Of a DNA stretch of 25,963 nucleotides, positions 15,318 through 22,225 are shown in pieces (position 1 is the first letter of the stretch; every line of letters starts with the position of its first letter). The position numbers and the translations under genes were made by a program. A model generated the notes under the pieces. It saw only the letters and a list, made by a program, of their open reading frames with translations, did not search any database and was not told where the DNA came from. Source of the stretch: Candidatus Poribacteria bacterium WGA-3G (GTDB lineage Bacteria; Poribacteria; WGA-4E; WGA-3G); contig ASZN01000074.1 in the NCBI GenBank assembly GCA_000406005.1, forward strand, positions 1-25,963, read 5' to 3'.

Positions 15318-15352
15318 TGCATTCACTGGATAGTGAAGTTTCGCTGGCGGGG
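15311..15352 (-). terminator. Possible terminator of the minus-strand P-loop gene
   Basis: CCCCGCC (15311-15317) pairs with GGCGGGG (15346-15352), with an inner TTCACT/AGTGAA stem (15322-15327 and 15332-15337). Read on the minus strand the structure is followed by a short TTT, a weak U-tract. It lies 30 nt after the stop of the gene at 15383. CCCCGCC can instead pair with GGTGGGG at 15171, so the two folds compete. Confidence 0.5.
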
Positions 15353-15382
15353 TGCTTAACCTCGCCGATCTGCTAACACGTC

Positions 15383-16099
15383 CTAAACTGCCACCATCTT
15401 CCTCACCGCATTCTCATAACGGACCTGATAATCGTTCTCTGGCACGTCCATCGCGCGAACTGCGAGTTCTCCGAATGTGATGAGCGGTTCGGAGAGCAGT
15501 AGCAGCTCATCAAGCGATTCGGTCGGTGTTTTGTCTGTTGTATCCAATACAATCTTTCGTCCCTTATGCGTAAACAGCGACCTATCAATCTCCTCTTGAA
15601 AAAGACGTTTGAGCGTTGGGATATCGGTTTTTCTGATAATCTGGTATTCGTGTGGATCCGTTTCCATCCGTTCCTGAATCGCTGCATCACTGGCGGTCAG
15701 ATGGATCATCACCACGTCTGGCAACCGCGCTTCAATCACCTGTGTCTCATAACCGCGCTGCGCGTTGATATGATACTTTGCGTAATACGGACTCTCAGGA
15801 TCATCGCCGTAGAAGGACGAATAAACGAGTTCCTCAATGTGCCAACCCGCGATCATTGTATTCGGATAGTTTTTGATGACTTCAACGTGATACTGGAGTT
15901 GCATCCGTTGCATCCGTTCCTTCACGTCGTCTGGGAAGTTCACATACGCCGCTCTCGATTCTGGACTCAGCGTTGAATCCGGGATCGTAAAGTGATCGTC
16001 CACGTGAACCCTCAATTTCCGGTGCTGGTAATAGTTTGTTAATAGATTGACTAATGTCGATTTTCCTGCATACTCAATGCCGACAAAGATACATCTCAT
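15383..16099 (-). CDS. P-loop NTPase, nucleotide/deoxynucleoside kinase-like
   Basis: 238 residues. ATG 16099 is preferred over an upstream TTG at 16135 because GAGG lies 8 nt before it and the first strand MRCIFVGIEYAGKST starts there. Walker A GIEYAGKST is at residues 7-15 (Lys13). DDHF follows strand 2, a conserved GWHIEELVYS block occupies the position of the substrate-binding helix, and MIHLTAS precedes a lid-like charged helix. LDTTD near the C-terminus is typical of thymidylate-kinase-like or AAA_33-type small-molecule kinases. The substrate is unknown. It is monocistronic, divergent from the toxin-antitoxin islet and followed by a repeat-associated hairpin. Kinase-like fold is likely; specific function is not assigned. 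Confidence 0.75.
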   Translation of the reverse strand: MRCIFVGIEYAGKSTLVNLLTNYYQHRKLRVHVDDHFTIPDSTLSPESRAAYVNFPDDVKERMQRMQLQYHVEVIKNYPNTMIAGWHIEELVYSSFYGDDPESPYYAKYHINAQRGYETQVIEARLPDVVMIHLTASDAAIQERMETDPHEYQIIRKTDIPTLKRLFQEEIDRSLFTHKGRKIVLDTTDKTPTESLDELLLLSEPLITFGELAVRAMDVPENDYQVRYENAVRKMVAV

Positions 16100-16196
16100 A
16101 AGAAAGACCTCGCTATTGAATGGATAAATAGGCAACTTACCACAACCTGCCTTATATCTATCACGGAATCAAAAAAAAGTCAAGTCCGAAGGTATT

Positions 16197-16265
16197 CGTT
16201 CAATTTCCGTTTTCTTGACAATTGCCCAGTTACAAGGTATAATAAATTGGCAGACAAATTGAACG
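16197..16265 (+). promoter_or_regulatory. Perfect sigma-70 promoter flanked by a 10-bp inverted repeat (putative operator)
   Basis: TTGACA (16215-16220), a 17-bp spacer and TATAAT (16238-16243) match consensus exactly; transcription should start near 16250. CGTTCAATTT (16197-16206) and AAATTGAACG (16256-16265) are perfect inverted copies bracketing the whole promoter, one upstream of -35 and one in the early leader. Type II antitoxins usually bind such sites to repress their own operon. The promoter serves the toxin-antitoxin genes starting at 16279. Confidence 0.78.
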
Positions 16266-16278
16266 CAAGGAGTTGCAG

Positions 16279-16581
16279 ATGGAACCGATTCAAGTCTTTG
16301 AAATATGGGATTCAGAATATGAAACGACTTATACTGCCCACATCCAAAGAAATGGCAGCGGGTGGATCGGATGGATAAAGGAACACCCGAAAGTAAGATG
16401 TGAGGAAAGTACACAAGAAGCATTGCTGGAAATTCTCGAAAGCACACTTTACGAGACTTTAGAAGCCGACTGGGAAGCCTGGGATAAGCAGATTGAGGAG
16501 GATATAAAAGCCGGAAGGCTTGATCAACTTCGCGAGGAAGCTCTTGAGGACTTGCGGGAGGGTAGGTGCAAGGATTTATAA
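16279..16581 (+). CDS. Type II antitoxin, module 1 (HicB-like head, ParD/RelB-like tail)
   Basis: 100 residues. ATG 16279 is chosen over a TTG two codons upstream because AAGGAG (16267-16272) ends 6 nt before it. The N-terminal half (TAHIQRNGSGWIGWIKEHPKVRC, then a helix from EESTQEALLEILE) resembles the partial RNase H-like HicB domain. The C-terminal half is a charged helix (WDKQIEEDIKAGRLDQLREEALEDL) ending RCKDL, as in antitoxin tails that wrap their toxin. It is first in the operon behind a consensus promoter with a flanking inverted repeat, consistent with autoregulation. Its 3' end overlaps the toxin frame. It is homologous to the antitoxin 587 bp downstream. Role: neutralise the toxin encoded next. 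Family assignment is from overall pattern only. Confidence 0.8.
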   Translation: MEPIQVFEIWDSEYETTYTAHIQRNGSGWIGWIKEHPKVRCEESTQEALLEILESTLYETLEADWEAWDKQIEEDIKAGRLDQLREEALEDLREGRCKDL

Positions 16582-16828
16582 AACGCGTAGAGAATTCTGG
16601 GAGCACTATCAAGAGCTACCTCAAAAAATTCAACGGCAAGCCGACAAGTGTTTTCAATTGTTGCAGCAAGATCCAAAACATCCCTCTCTAAATTTCAAGC
16701 GGGTTGGAAGAACGGATTGGTCGGTGAAAATTAACAGGTCCTATCGCGCTTTGGCGTTTGAAGAGGAAGGTACTTTCGTCTGGTTTTGGATCGGCAAACA
16801 CGATGAATATATGCAACGGATCCACTAA
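16544..16828 (+). CDS. RelE/ParE-like toxin, module 1
   Basis: About 94 residues from TTG 16544, which has GAGGAA (16534-16539) just upstream; there is no ATG or GTG in frame near the expected start. Alternatives are TTG 16520 or ATT 16574, the latter overlapping the antitoxin stop (gATTTATAA) with GGGAGGG 11 nt upstream. The body shows the RelE/ParE-superfamily pattern: EFWEHYQELP, then IQRQADKCFQLLQQDPKHPSL, FKRVG, DWSVKINRSYRALAF and the terminal WFWIGKHDEYM. Such toxins act as mRNA interferases or gyrase inhibitors; which is not decidable here. It is translated in the +1 frame relative to its antitoxin and probably coupled to it. A near-duplicate follows at 17131. Confidence 0.8.
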   Translation: MRTCGRVGARIYKTRREFWEHYQELPQKIQRQADKCFQLLQQDPKHPSLNFKRVGRTDWSVKINRSYRALAFEEEGTFVWFWIGKHDEYMQRIH

Positions 16829-16865
16829 CAATAACCTCTACGGAATTAAATACAAGGAGTTAAAC

Positions 16866-17168
16866 ATGGAACGCATTCAGACAGCGAAAATTCAAGAACG
16901 GGACGGTGTAGAAATCTACACCGCTCACATTCAAAGGAATGGTAGTGGATGGATCGGGTGGATACAAGAAGTCCCTGAAGTGAAGTGTGAAGCGGAAACT
17001 AAGAAATCCTTGATAGAAACTCTCGATAATGAACTCCACGTAGTCTTAGAGGCTCGTGCAGATGCTTGGGATAAGCAAATTGAAGAAGACATAAAATCCG
17101 GGCGACTTGAGCCCCTTCGCAAGAAGGCCCTTGAGGATATTAAAGCGGGGAGGTACACCGATTTATAA
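16866..17168 (+). CDS. Type II antitoxin, module 2
   Basis: 100 residues. ATG 16866 follows AAGGAG (16854-16859) with 6-nt spacing, the same arrangement as module 1. It matches the first antitoxin along its length: YTAHIQRNGSGWIGWI is identical, and WDKQIEEDIKSGRLEPLRKKALEDI is nearly so, ending RYTDL. The middle helix (SLIETLDNELHVVLEARAD) is the most diverged, which may reflect separate toxin specificity or DNA binding. It lies 37 nt after the first toxin's stop, with no separate promoter evident, so read-through from the 16215 promoter is likely. Its 3' end overlaps the second toxin frame. Arisen by tandem duplication. Confidence 0.8.
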   Translation: MERIQTAKIQERDGVEIYTAHIQRNGSGWIGWIQEVPEVKCEAETKKSLIETLDNELHVVLEARADAWDKQIEEDIKSGRLEPLRKKALEDIKAGRYTDL

Positions 17169-17421
17169 AGCTACCTCTGAATTTTGGGAGTGTTATAGCA
17201 ATCTTCCGCCATCAGTTCAACAACTTGCAGACAAAAATTTTGAACTGCTGAAACGAGATCCAAAACACCCATCTCTGAACCTTAAGAAAGTTGGTGTTTA
17301 CTGGGTAGCAAGAGTCGGTATTAAATATCGGACACTGGCATTTGAAGAGAAAGAAGGCTTATCTTGGTTCTGGATCGGCAAACACGATGAATACATGCGG
17401 CGCATCCGATTTGGTTTCTAA
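17131..17421 (+). CDS. RelE/ParE-like toxin, module 2
   Basis: About 96 residues from TTG 17131, at the position equivalent to the first toxin's TTG; no ATG or GTG is available. An ATT at 17161 overlaps the antitoxin stop exactly as in module 1 and has GGGGAGG (17147-17153) 7 nt upstream, so ATT may be the real start. The domain blocks are EFWECYSNLPPSVQQLADK, NFELLKRDPKHPSL, LKKVGVYWVARVGIKYRTLAF and WFWIGKHDEYMRRI, a closer match to the usual family pattern (visible FWECY) than module 1. It is in the +1 frame relative to its antitoxin. It is followed by a relic of the antitoxin leader at 17480. Confidence 0.82.
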   Translation: MRILKRGGTPIYKATSEFWECYSNLPPSVQQLADKNFELLKRDPKHPSLNLKKVGVYWVARVGIKYRTLAFEEKEGLSWFWIGKHDEYMRRIRFGF

Positions 17422-17479
17422 TTTGCTTGGAAATGAATTTTGTATAGGTGTGACAGATTATGTATCGCCAAAATAAATA

Positions 17480-17495
17480 AAATACAAGGAGTTAA
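17480..17495 (+). repeat. Third copy of the antitoxin leader/RBS, without an antitoxin
   Basis: AAATACAAGGAGTTAA at 17480-17495 is identical to 16848-16863, the leader and ribosome binding site of antitoxin 2, and resembles GCAAGGAGTTG before antitoxin 1. No antitoxin follows; the sequence changes to AT-rich DNA and then the DUF4145-type gene. It marks a duplication or insertion boundary. Confidence 0.65.
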
Positions 17496-17529
17496 GCAAT
17501 ATTTATATTTAATATTGTTGAGAAACGAA

Positions 17530-18933
17530 ATGCTGACAATTGAACATAAAGCAATTCATCTTTACCGTGAGGATGCCTATCGCGATTACTGTATAGGTGT
17601 TGATGTTTACGGTGCTTACCAACCAGCTTCATTCATTTATTTATGTTTTGAGGCCTTCAAGGATGCCTGTGCCGAGCAAGGTCTTTCACTTGTTAAACTA
17701 CCTAAGCCACCGACCCAATACGAAAATAAGATGAAGGATTTTCCCTGGAGGCATGAGCGAGACGTAATTCCCGATCACATAGAACCACGAGGTTTGATTT
17801 TGCGGATCAACAGTGATGAGGACGTAATAGTTGCACAAGAGGCACTTCACAGAGGCCGCAATGTCTTGGCCTTAATTCCGAGTGGTGCCATTACAATCTG
17901 GGAACACAGTCCTATTGAACAACGAGAGGAAATGCAGCAGAAATCTGAAGTGGCTGCTATGAAACTCGGCATCTCCGGCGAAGATTGGAAGATAGCAATA
18001 AATTTCTCATGGAAGCAGAATATTCACTGGAAGGAAATTGATGTTGGTACTGCAGGTCGCTTGTTTGTAATTCATGATTTCTTTATTAGTGACGGTTATT
18101 TTCTGGAAAATTACGGTTTCTCGCTTGAAAATCACAGAAAGATTCAATCTCTCATCGAATCTTTCGCATGCTTCAAGACAAATCTCTTACGGTTGTCGTA
18201 TCGCAATGTCGTGAAAAGCTGGCCCACTGGAGAACCATTGACAATTATTATAGATATCGTGAACCACGGGCCAAATTGTGGTGAGGTAACCTTGAGGATG
18301 GAGATTGGGCCCGAGTTTGAAGCAATCAGTCCATTAGAAAGAAAGATCCGATCTCTTCAGAGTCTTGAGCGAACAAGTTTTGCCCTCCAATTGGTTCCAC
18401 GCGTGGATGGAAGTTTCCCAATGGTTGTTGGAGCATCTGCTTCATTGGAAAATGGAAGTTCATGCACAGTACATTCAAACCAGTTGGACCTTACGGTTCG
18501 CCCTGCTCTTAATTCGTCCCAACGTTCATCCGCTCCTCAAGATGATGAAACGTTGTCTCGGCTAATAAAGGTCTTTCAGGTATTTCATGATGAAAACATG
18601 CGTGCGGAAGTTGAAGCATTGCCTGAATTAGCGCGAATAGATGCTCGTTCCTGCTTAAATCGCATTCGTACTGTAACAGAACGAATTGTTTTTAATTACA
18701 TTGATAGTCACGACATTAATTGCCGTGAAAGAACCCTAGATGTGGCAATAAGGGCACTAAGAAATCACAGTCCTTTTTCTAATAGAACGATCGGCTATTT
18801 GCACACTATTCGCGTGATTGGGAATCTTGGTTCACACGCAACGGATGATCCGCTTACGGATGTAGATGTTCGCATCCTCTCCTACGCCCTAGCTTCTGTT
18901 GTTGAAGACTTTATGGAACAGAATGGACTTTGA
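17530..18933 (+). CDS. DUF4145-type (HEPN-like) C-terminal domain protein, possible defence/stress role
   Basis: 467 residues from ATG 17530; the start is uncertain because no good ribosome binding site precedes it and the frame is open upstream to TTG 17440. Residues about 1-230 have no family I recognise. Residues about 230-345 form a beta-rich stretch (GEPLTIIIDIVNHGPNCGEVTLRMEIG) resembling an Ig/CARDB-like module. The C-terminal 100 residues, after an acidic linker, match DUF4145: RSCLNRIRTVTERIVFNYI, then LHTIRVIGNLGSHATDD and a final helix. DUF4145 is related to HEPN domains, whose members include RNases, although the canonical RX4-6H spacing is not exact here (R, then N-L-G-S-H). Codon choice looks more AT-leaning than the neighbouring genes, suggesting transfer. 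It adjoins two toxin-antitoxin modules. Confidence 0.7.
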   Translation: MLTIEHKAIHLYREDAYRDYCIGVDVYGAYQPASFIYLCFEAFKDACAEQGLSLVKLPKPPTQYENKMKDFPWRHERDVIPDHIEPRGLILRINSDEDVIVAQEALHRGRNVLALIPSGAITIWEHSPIEQREEMQQKSEVAAMKLGISGEDWKIAINFSWKQNIHWKEIDVGTAGRLFVIHDFFISDGYFLENYGFSLENHRKIQSLIESFACFKTNLLRLSYRNVVKSWPTGEPLTIIIDIVNHGPNCGEVTLRMEIGPEFEAISPLERKIRSLQSLERTSFALQLVPRVDGSFPMVVGASASLENGSSCTVHSNQLDLTVRPALNSSQRSSAPQDDETLSRLIKVFQVFHDENMRAEVEALPELARIDARSCLNRIRTVTERIVFNYIDSHDINCRERTLDVAIRALRNHSPFSNRTIGYLHTIRVIGNLGSHATDDPLTDVDVRILSYALASVVEDFMEQNGL

Positions 18934-18940
18934 AATTCCA

Positions 18941-18967
18941 CATAAGCAAGGCGTGCCTTCGCTTATG
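18941..18967 (+). other. Hairpin after the DUF4145 gene
   Basis: CATAAGCAAGGC (18941-18952) pairs with GCCTTcGCTTATG (18955-18967), leaving one bulged base and a tight apex, beginning 7 nt after the stop codon. No T-tract follows, so it is a weak terminator at best, or a boundary hairpin between the islet and dusB. Confidence 0.55.
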
Positions 18968-19023
18968 ATAATCCTATAAGAACGTAATGTTTATTTATGG
19001 TTTTCATAGGGAATATTCACCAG

Positions 19024-20034
19024 ATGCTAACAATCGGTAACCTTAACATTCCAAATTTCCCATTATTGCTTGCACCGATGGAAGATGTCAGCGATCCGCC
19101 ATTCCGTGTCGTCTGTAAAGAGAACGGGGCGGATATCATGTATACGGAATTCATCTCCTCCGAGGCACTGATTCGTGATGCTGCCCCCAGCGTCGCGAAG
19201 TTAGACATCTTTGAGATGGAGAGACCTATCGGTATCCAAATTTTCGGACACGACATCGACTCCATGCGCGCCGCTGTCGAGATTACCGAGAAGGTGCAAC
19301 CCGACATTATCGATATTAACTATGGGTGCCCTGTCAAGAAGGTCACGTGCAAAGGTGCAGGTGCGGGAATTTTGCAAGACATCCCCAAAATGGTGAAGAT
19401 GACCGATGAAATGGTGAAAGCCACAGACCTACCGGTAACCGTCAAGACCCGCCTCGGTTGGGATGATAGGACGAAATACATCGTCGAAGTCGCAGAACGG
19501 CTACAGGATGTCGGTATCCAAGCCATCGCCATTCACGGTAGAACGCGTCGCCAGATGTATAAAGGTGAGGCGGATTGGACGCTCATCGGTCAGATTAAAG
19601 ACAACCCGCGCATGAGGATCCCTGTCTTCGGTAACGGTGATGTCGATAGTCCTCAGAAGGCGCTCCGGATGCGTCAGCAATACGGTGTTGACGGCATTAT
19701 GATCGGGCGCGCCGCAATCGGTTACCCTTGGATTTTCAACGAGATAAAACACTATTTTGCCACAGGGGAACTGCGCCCGTTACCCTCAATAGATGAGCGG
19801 ATCGTTGTCTTCAGAAAACATCTCGATTTCTCTATTAAGTGGAAAGGCTTAAGGCGCGGGCTTCTCGAAATGCGGCGGCACTATAGTAACTATTTCAAGG
19901 GGATCCCACACGTTAAACCGTTCCGCTACCGTCTCGTCACGTGCGATAGTTACGACGGTGTATTAGCGATCGTCGATGAACTCCGCGCACACGCCCTGAC
20001 GTACATTTCTTCGGAACCGACCTACGCCGCATAA
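19024..20034 (+). CDS. dusB: tRNA-dihydrouridine synthase, DusB-like
   Basis: 336 residues. ATG 19024 is preferred over 18997 because the family starts at this strand (MLTIGNLNIPN, then LLLAPMEDVSDPPFR) and a weak AGGGA lies upstream; 18997 has no ribosome binding site. It is an FMN-dependent TIM-barrel enzyme that reduces uridines in tRNA to dihydrouridine using NADPH. The catalytic Cys102 is in DINYGCPVKKV. TVKTRLGW supplies the conserved Lys and Arg, AIHGRTRRQMYKG follows, and the FMN-phosphate loops are GNGDVDS and GIMIGRAAIG. The C-terminal helical domain (RRHYSNYFKGI) is complete. It is followed 73 nt later by dapF, in the same direction. Assignment to the DusB/NifR3 branch rather than DusA or DusC is by pattern. 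Confidence 0.93.
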   Translation: MLTIGNLNIPNFPLLLAPMEDVSDPPFRVVCKENGADIMYTEFISSEALIRDAAPSVAKLDIFEMERPIGIQIFGHDIDSMRAAVEITEKVQPDIIDINYGCPVKKVTCKGAGAGILQDIPKMVKMTDEMVKATDLPVTVKTRLGWDDRTKYIVEVAERLQDVGIQAIAIHGRTRRQMYKGEADWTLIGQIKDNPRMRIPVFGNGDVDSPQKALRMRQQYGVDGIMIGRAAIGYPWIFNEIKHYFATGELRPLPSIDERIVVFRKHLDFSIKWKGLRRGLLEMRRHYSNYFKGIPHVKPFRYRLVTCDSYDGVLAIVDELRAHALTYISSEPTYAA

Positions 20035-20107
20035 AAAACGCTTGACTCGAAAGCCAAACAAGTCTATCATATTACAAAGATCGTATCTCCGCAATAAAGG
20101 ACACACA

Positions 20108-20932
20108 ATGGACAAAATACCTTTTATGAAACTCAGCGGTGCAGGCAACGATTTCGTCATCATCAATAACTTAGCGGAAATTGTTGACAGTACCGATACA
20201 AACTTTGTGAAAAAGCTCTGCGAACGTCGGATGTCCGTTGGCGCGGACGGCGTTCTCCTCGTCGAAAAGGCAGACGATGTCGATTTTCGGATGCGCTACT
20301 TTAACGCTGACGGTGGAGAGGTAGAGACCTGTGGCAACGGTGCACGCTGCATCTCAAAATTCGCTTATCTGAACGGCATCGCGTCCGACCAGATGCGGTT
20401 CCTAACGAATGCCGGAATTTATGAATCCGAAATCGTCGGTGAGAATGTTAAAGTCCGTATGAGTGATCCGACAGATATTCGGTTAAGTGTTCCACTCCAG
20501 TTAGATGAAGGGCTGCACACCGTCGGTTTCGCAAATAGCGGCGTACCCCATGTCGTTTTTTTCGTAGACGATTTGGAAGGCACAGATGTCTTTGCGCTCG
20601 GACAGCAGACGCGCTACCACGATGATTTCAAACCGGCAGGCACCAACGCTAACTTTATTCGTGTCGAGTCGCAAGGGTTAATCGATATCCGGACGTACGA
20701 ACGTGGTGTTGAAGATGAGACGCTCGCGTGTGGCACGGGTTCGATCGCTTCTGCGATTGTCGCAGCATCATTGGACAAAGTGGTATCGCCTGTCTCAGTC
20801 AAAACAGCGAGTGGAGTCGTCTTGAAGATCCATTTTGATGTGGAAAACGGTGAGGCGAAAAACGTCTATCTCGAAGGCGATGCCCGTGTTATCTACGTCG
20901 GTGAACTCACAGCGGATGCTTGGAATTATTAG
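20108..20932 (+). CDS. dapF: Diaminopimelate epimerase
   Basis: 274 residues. ATG 20108 follows AAGGA (20097-20101) with 6-nt spacing; an in-frame start at 20042 lacks a ribosome binding site and conserved residues. DapF interconverts LL- and meso-diaminopimelate in the cytoplasm, without cofactor, using two cysteines as acid and base. Both are present: Cys75 in ETCGNGARC and Cys208 in ETLACGTGS. The N-terminal KLSGAGNDFVIINN and the middle GVPHVVFF and GTNANFIRV blocks are typical. Length is normal. It adjoins dapA, giving two consecutive lysine/peptidoglycan-precursor genes. A small hairpin, GGCACA/TGTGCC (20941-20946 and 20954-20959), lies between them without a T-tract. Confidence 0.97.
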   Translation: MDKIPFMKLSGAGNDFVIINNLAEIVDSTDTNFVKKLCERRMSVGADGVLLVEKADDVDFRMRYFNADGGEVETCGNGARCISKFAYLNGIASDQMRFLTNAGIYESEIVGENVKVRMSDPTDIRLSVPLQLDEGLHTVGFANSGVPHVVFFVDDLEGTDVFALGQQTRYHDDFKPAGTNANFIRVESQGLIDIRTYERGVEDETLACGTGSIASAIVAASLDKVVSPVSVKTASGVVLKIHFDVENGEAKNVYLEGDARVIYVGELTADAWNY

Positions 20933-20980
20933 AAGGAACAGGCACACACCCGTTGTGCCGCAGCTCTCATGGAGGCTTAC

Positions 20981-21856
20981 ATGTTTCAAGGTTCTTACGT
21001 AGCACTTGTCACACCGTTTAAGGACGATGAATCGCTTGATGAAGCGAAACTCAAGGAACTGATTCAATTTCAGCTTGACGGCGGTACGCACGGCATCGTC
21101 CCGTGTGGCACAACCGGCGAATCCCCCGCGCTGTCCGAGGCTGAACACGATAGTGTCATAGAAATCACCGTTGAGACCGTGGATGGAAAGGTGCCTGTTA
21201 TCGCGGGTACCGGTTCCAACTCAACGACGCGAACGTTGCGGGCAACGCAGCACGCCAAAGCCGCCGGTGCGGACGCTGCACTGATCGTCACGCCTTACTA
21301 CAACAAACCGACCCAAGAAGGACTGTACGCCCACTACATGAAAATCGCCGACACTGTGGACATCCCGATCGTCGTCTACAACGTTCCGGGACGTTGCGGG
21401 ACGGACATCCTTTCACCAACGATCGCGCGGCTTGCCGAACACCCAAACATCGTCGCACTCAAGGAAGCGACGGGTGAACTCAAACGCGCCAGTGAAGTTG
21501 TTAGCCTCTGTCCCGACGATTTCGTTGTCCTCTCCGGTGACGATGTTAACACGCTCCCGATCCTCGCTGTAGGCGGTAAAGGCGTTATCTCGGTCGTCGC
21601 GAACGTCGCACCGACGGATGTCGCGGAGATGTGCAACGCTTTCCATGCTGGGAACTTTGAACTCGCACGCAAACTCCACTATAAAACGCTGCCGTTAGCG
21701 GTGAACCTCTTTATCGAAACAAATCCGATTCCAGCGAAAACCACGCTCCAACTCATGGGCAAACTCAACGGCAAATTGCGGTTACCCCTCGCACCGATGG
21801 AAGCTGCGAACCTTGAAACCTTACGTAATATCGTTACAGAATCGGGATTGATTTAA
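20981..21856 (+). CDS. dapA: 4-hydroxy-tetrahydrodipicolinate synthase
   Basis: 291 residues. ATG 20981 is chosen because GGAGG (20971-20975) ends 5 nt before it; an in-frame start four codons earlier would bury that site. DapA condenses pyruvate with aspartate semialdehyde, the first committed step to DAP and lysine. Active-site residues fall at the numbers known for the E. coli enzyme: Thr44-Thr45 (CGTTGE), Tyr107, Tyr133 and Arg138 (YNVPGR), and the Schiff-base Lys161 (ALKEATG). The downstream GDD and GGKGVISVVAN motifs are also intact. It sits in a dusB-dapF-dapA cluster. Lysine feedback cannot be judged from sequence, and no lysine riboswitch was seen upstream. Confidence 0.97.
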   Translation: MFQGSYVALVTPFKDDESLDEAKLKELIQFQLDGGTHGIVPCGTTGESPALSEAEHDSVIEITVETVDGKVPVIAGTGSNSTTRTLRATQHAKAAGADAALIVTPYYNKPTQEGLYAHYMKIADTVDIPIVVYNVPGRCGTDILSPTIARLAEHPNIVALKEATGELKRASEVVSLCPDDFVVLSGDDVNTLPILAVGGKGVISVVANVAPTDVAEMCNAFHAGNFELARKLHYKTLPLAVNLFIETNPIPAKTTLQLMGKLNGKLRLPLAPMEAANLETLRNIVTESGLI

Positions 21857-21915
21857 TTTGAAGGTGGTTCACAAATAAAGGAATTTCTCAGCCGATATAA
21901 CAAAGGAGACGGAAA

Positions 21916-22146
21916 GTGAGCAAAAATGTATTTGATGGCTTCACTGTGAAGGTGTTTCTTGATGAAGATGGTGATTATTTAGCCCATTTTGTTGAGATAC
22001 CGAACGTGTCAGCGTTTGCAAGTACACCTGAGGATGCCTTGCGAGAACTCTCCGCGGCCTGGCAAGGCGTTAAAGAGAGTTATCGTAAACATCATGAGCC
22101 TATACCGCTATTTTTGTTGTCCTCGCTGTTATGGCAGGAAGCATAG
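21916..22146 (+). CDS. Orphan HicB-like antitoxin fragment
   Basis: 76 residues from GTG 21916, with AAAGGAG (21902-21908) 7 nt upstream. The sequence has the HicB partial RNase H-like pattern: FTVKVFLDEDGDYLAHFVEIPNVSAFASTPEDALRELSAAW, ending KHHEPIP. Full HicB antitoxins continue into a ribbon-helix-helix or helix-turn-helix DNA-binding tail, whereas this one ends abruptly in FLLSSLLWQEA. No HicA toxin frame exists on either side: the gaps are 59 nt before and 79 nt after. It may be a decayed antitoxin or a solitary HicB-like regulator. It lies downstream of dapA and faces the ceramidase-like gene convergently; a GCAGTG/CACTGC hairpin at 22188-22209 may separate the two. Confidence 0.72.
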   Translation: MSKNVFDGFTVKVFLDEDGDYLAHFVEIPNVSAFASTPEDALRELSAAWQGVKESYRKHHEPIPLFLLSSLLWQEA

Positions 22147-22225
22147 GTTGGATTTTAGGAACGGGAACGCGCACGGTCATAGAAATAGCAGTGCCAAAGT
22201 TGACACTGCAATAAAAAAATATCAC

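Noticed and set aside
16100..16135. TTG-initiated extension of the P-loop protein
   Set aside because: ATG 16099 has GAGG at correct spacing and starts directly at the conserved first strand.
16520..16828. Antitoxin-toxin fusion broken by a sequencing frameshift
   Set aside because: The same +1 offset and the same GATTTATAA junction occur in both duplicated modules, so an error is unlikely.
18941..18967. Rho-independent terminator
   Set aside because: The stem is good but no T-tract follows, so it was kept only as a hairpin.
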